A stretch of 64,000 bases of DNA, taken from Chaetorhynchus papuensis (lineage: Eukaryota > Chordata > Aves > Passeriformes > Rhipiduridae). Under the pieces are notes generated by a model. The model did not search any database and was not told where the DNA came from. It was given only the letters and a program-made list of their open reading frames with translations. Positions 63,001-64,000 of the stretch are shown piece by piece (the stretch's first letter is position 1; each line of letters opens with the position of its first letter). The translations under genes were made by a program, and so were the position numbers. The stretch is from contig VWYX01000080.1 in assembly GCA_013396525.1 (NCBI GenBank), positions 921,893 through 985,892 of the forward strand. The letters are read 5' to 3'.

Positions 63001-64000
63001 GTCATTGTTCCATGTAAATAAATAAATGGAACAATTTTAGAATGCCATGAATTACATTAATCATAGCCTTATATGCACACCTTTTCTCCTCGCAGTAGCT
63101 TAATCTCCTCATTAATTTCAAGCATGAAGCACCAGCCAACGAAAATTTGCTTTGAACAACAATCTTAACAAGTTCTTAAATGCATGAGAAAAAGAGGGAG
63201 AACTGGCTTTTCTTTTCCACTCCAAAATATATCGCTCAAAATGTTTTTCTCTGCAATGTTATTCTACTGTGTGATTTATTCCACATAAGTACATAGAAAA
63301 TTCAACCTTAAGTAAATATTTATTAACAATATTTTGCAATTAACACAGGCATACAAATGTATGTTTACTAAGGGTATGTCTGGGGTCCTAATTGGCCTGA
63401 TGTAAACAGAAAGTCCAGTAAAACTGAAATATATGTCCATTTTATTCTTTGAATATGAACCAAATCTCAACAAAATCAAGAGGAAGCATCTGTGCATTTT
63501 CAGTAATTCTGCTGAAGTTTAACTGAGCTTCTAGAGATCCATTTGGGGCTTAAAGGGATAGAAGACTATCACTCCCGCTCTGAAATGCATATGTTCCTAG
63601 AGCAATAAAAATTTTCTGCACACTTATAGTTCTAGTCTTCCAGACAAATATTATATTGTCTGGCAGTTTTTATGTACAAACATAAAACAGCAGAGACAGT
63701 TTGATTGCGTGAACAACCTTACTGAGAAGACTAAGAATGGGCCAGGACTGTTCCTCTCTCAGTAAATATCACCACAGTTGAACATCCAAGAGTTCTGTTC
63801 TTGCAAGCATTCATTTATGGATTCTGCTTTGTATCAATTTTAAAAGCACATACATAAGGGGGGGAAAAAAACCTAACCAGCCAACCAACAAGAAAACCCC
63901 AAAGCACAAACAGCAATCACAAAACCCCACAGTGTATCCTTTCCTTGCAAAGCTTAGCTTACTGCATAATTACTGGTTTTGACAAGCTTTAGTTGATAAA
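60074..64000. other. AT-rich non-coding DNA
   Basis: Apart from the GC-richer patch at 62030-62340, nothing was recognised. The open runs on the minus strand at 62568-62849 and 63276-63497 show no domain. Confidence 0.55.
62030..62340. other. GC-richer patch in AT-rich DNA
   Basis: This stretch is visibly richer in G and C than its surroundings (for example around 62100-62130 and 62190-62300) and has few homopolymer runs. No open frame of note crosses it, and no CR1 landmark is present. It could be an old LTR or other transposon fragment, or a non-coding RNA exon. I cannot assign it. Confidence 0.35.

Noticed and set aside
1..64000. CRISPR arrays, operons, phage or plasmid modules, tRNA or rRNA genes
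   Set aside because: No regularly spaced repeats, no densely packed frames, and no recognisable tRNA or rRNA segments were seen; the sequence is vertebrate non-coding DNA.

Overview
The window reads as non-coding vertebrate nuclear DNA, most likely from a bird. The main clue is four pieces of CR1, the dominant LINE retrotransposon of birds (also present in crocodilians and turtles). They lie at about 6127-6238 (+), 23341-23490 (+), 35056-35340 (+) and 57407-58825 (-). Three of the four still carry the family's 3' tail, a short run of ATTCTATG-like octamers. The rest is AT-rich, full of short A and T runs, with no operon-like packing, no long reading frames and no bacterial or phage gene families. 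A crocodilian or turtle cannot be excluded from this sequence alone.

I recognise no intact protein-coding gene, tRNA, rRNA or known small RNA. The longest open stretches run to roughly 130-145 codons. If A+T is about 62 %, a stop codon is expected about every 15 codons, so one or two runs of that length are expected by chance in six frames of 64 kb. The window is therefore best read as a gene desert or the inside of a very long intron. One short minus-strand frame (47368-47631) has a more protein-like composition than the others and is kept as a weak exon or pseudogene candidate.

Layout. 1-6 kb: AT-rich DNA with a 32-bp tandem duplication (1206-1269), a 123-bp stem-loop-like inverted repeat (1986-2108) and an AGTACT cluster (5034-5095). 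6-13 kb: a CR1 tail, a 21-bp tandem repeat, a perfect 12-bp-arm hairpin (7204-7235) and a hexamer repeat (9947-9970). 13-20 kb: two strongly pyrimidine-biased tracts (13440-13880 and 19561-19830) around a cluster of palindromes with homeodomain-type cores (16906-17035). 20-36 kb: mostly featureless AT-rich DNA with two CR1 relics. 36-41 kb: a TA-rich cruciform candidate and two diverged copies, in direct orientation, of an unnamed repeat about 1.24 kb apart. 41-57 kb: mostly featureless, with two short hairpins and the weak reading frame. 57-59 kb: a 1.4-kb CR1 copy with decayed reverse-transcriptase remnants. 59.9-60.1 kb: a 91-bp segment repeated on both sides of a single N, almost certainly an assembly join rather than biology. 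60-64 kb: AT-rich DNA with one GC-richer patch.

Nothing here amounts to a convincing new multi-gene system. The observations most worth a second look are the inverted repeat at 1986-2108 (only the minus-strand RNA would pair without interruption), the paired unnamed repeat at 38.7 and 40.0 kb, the palindrome cluster at 16.9-17.0 kb, and the duplication across the N. All similarity statements were made by eye, without database searches.
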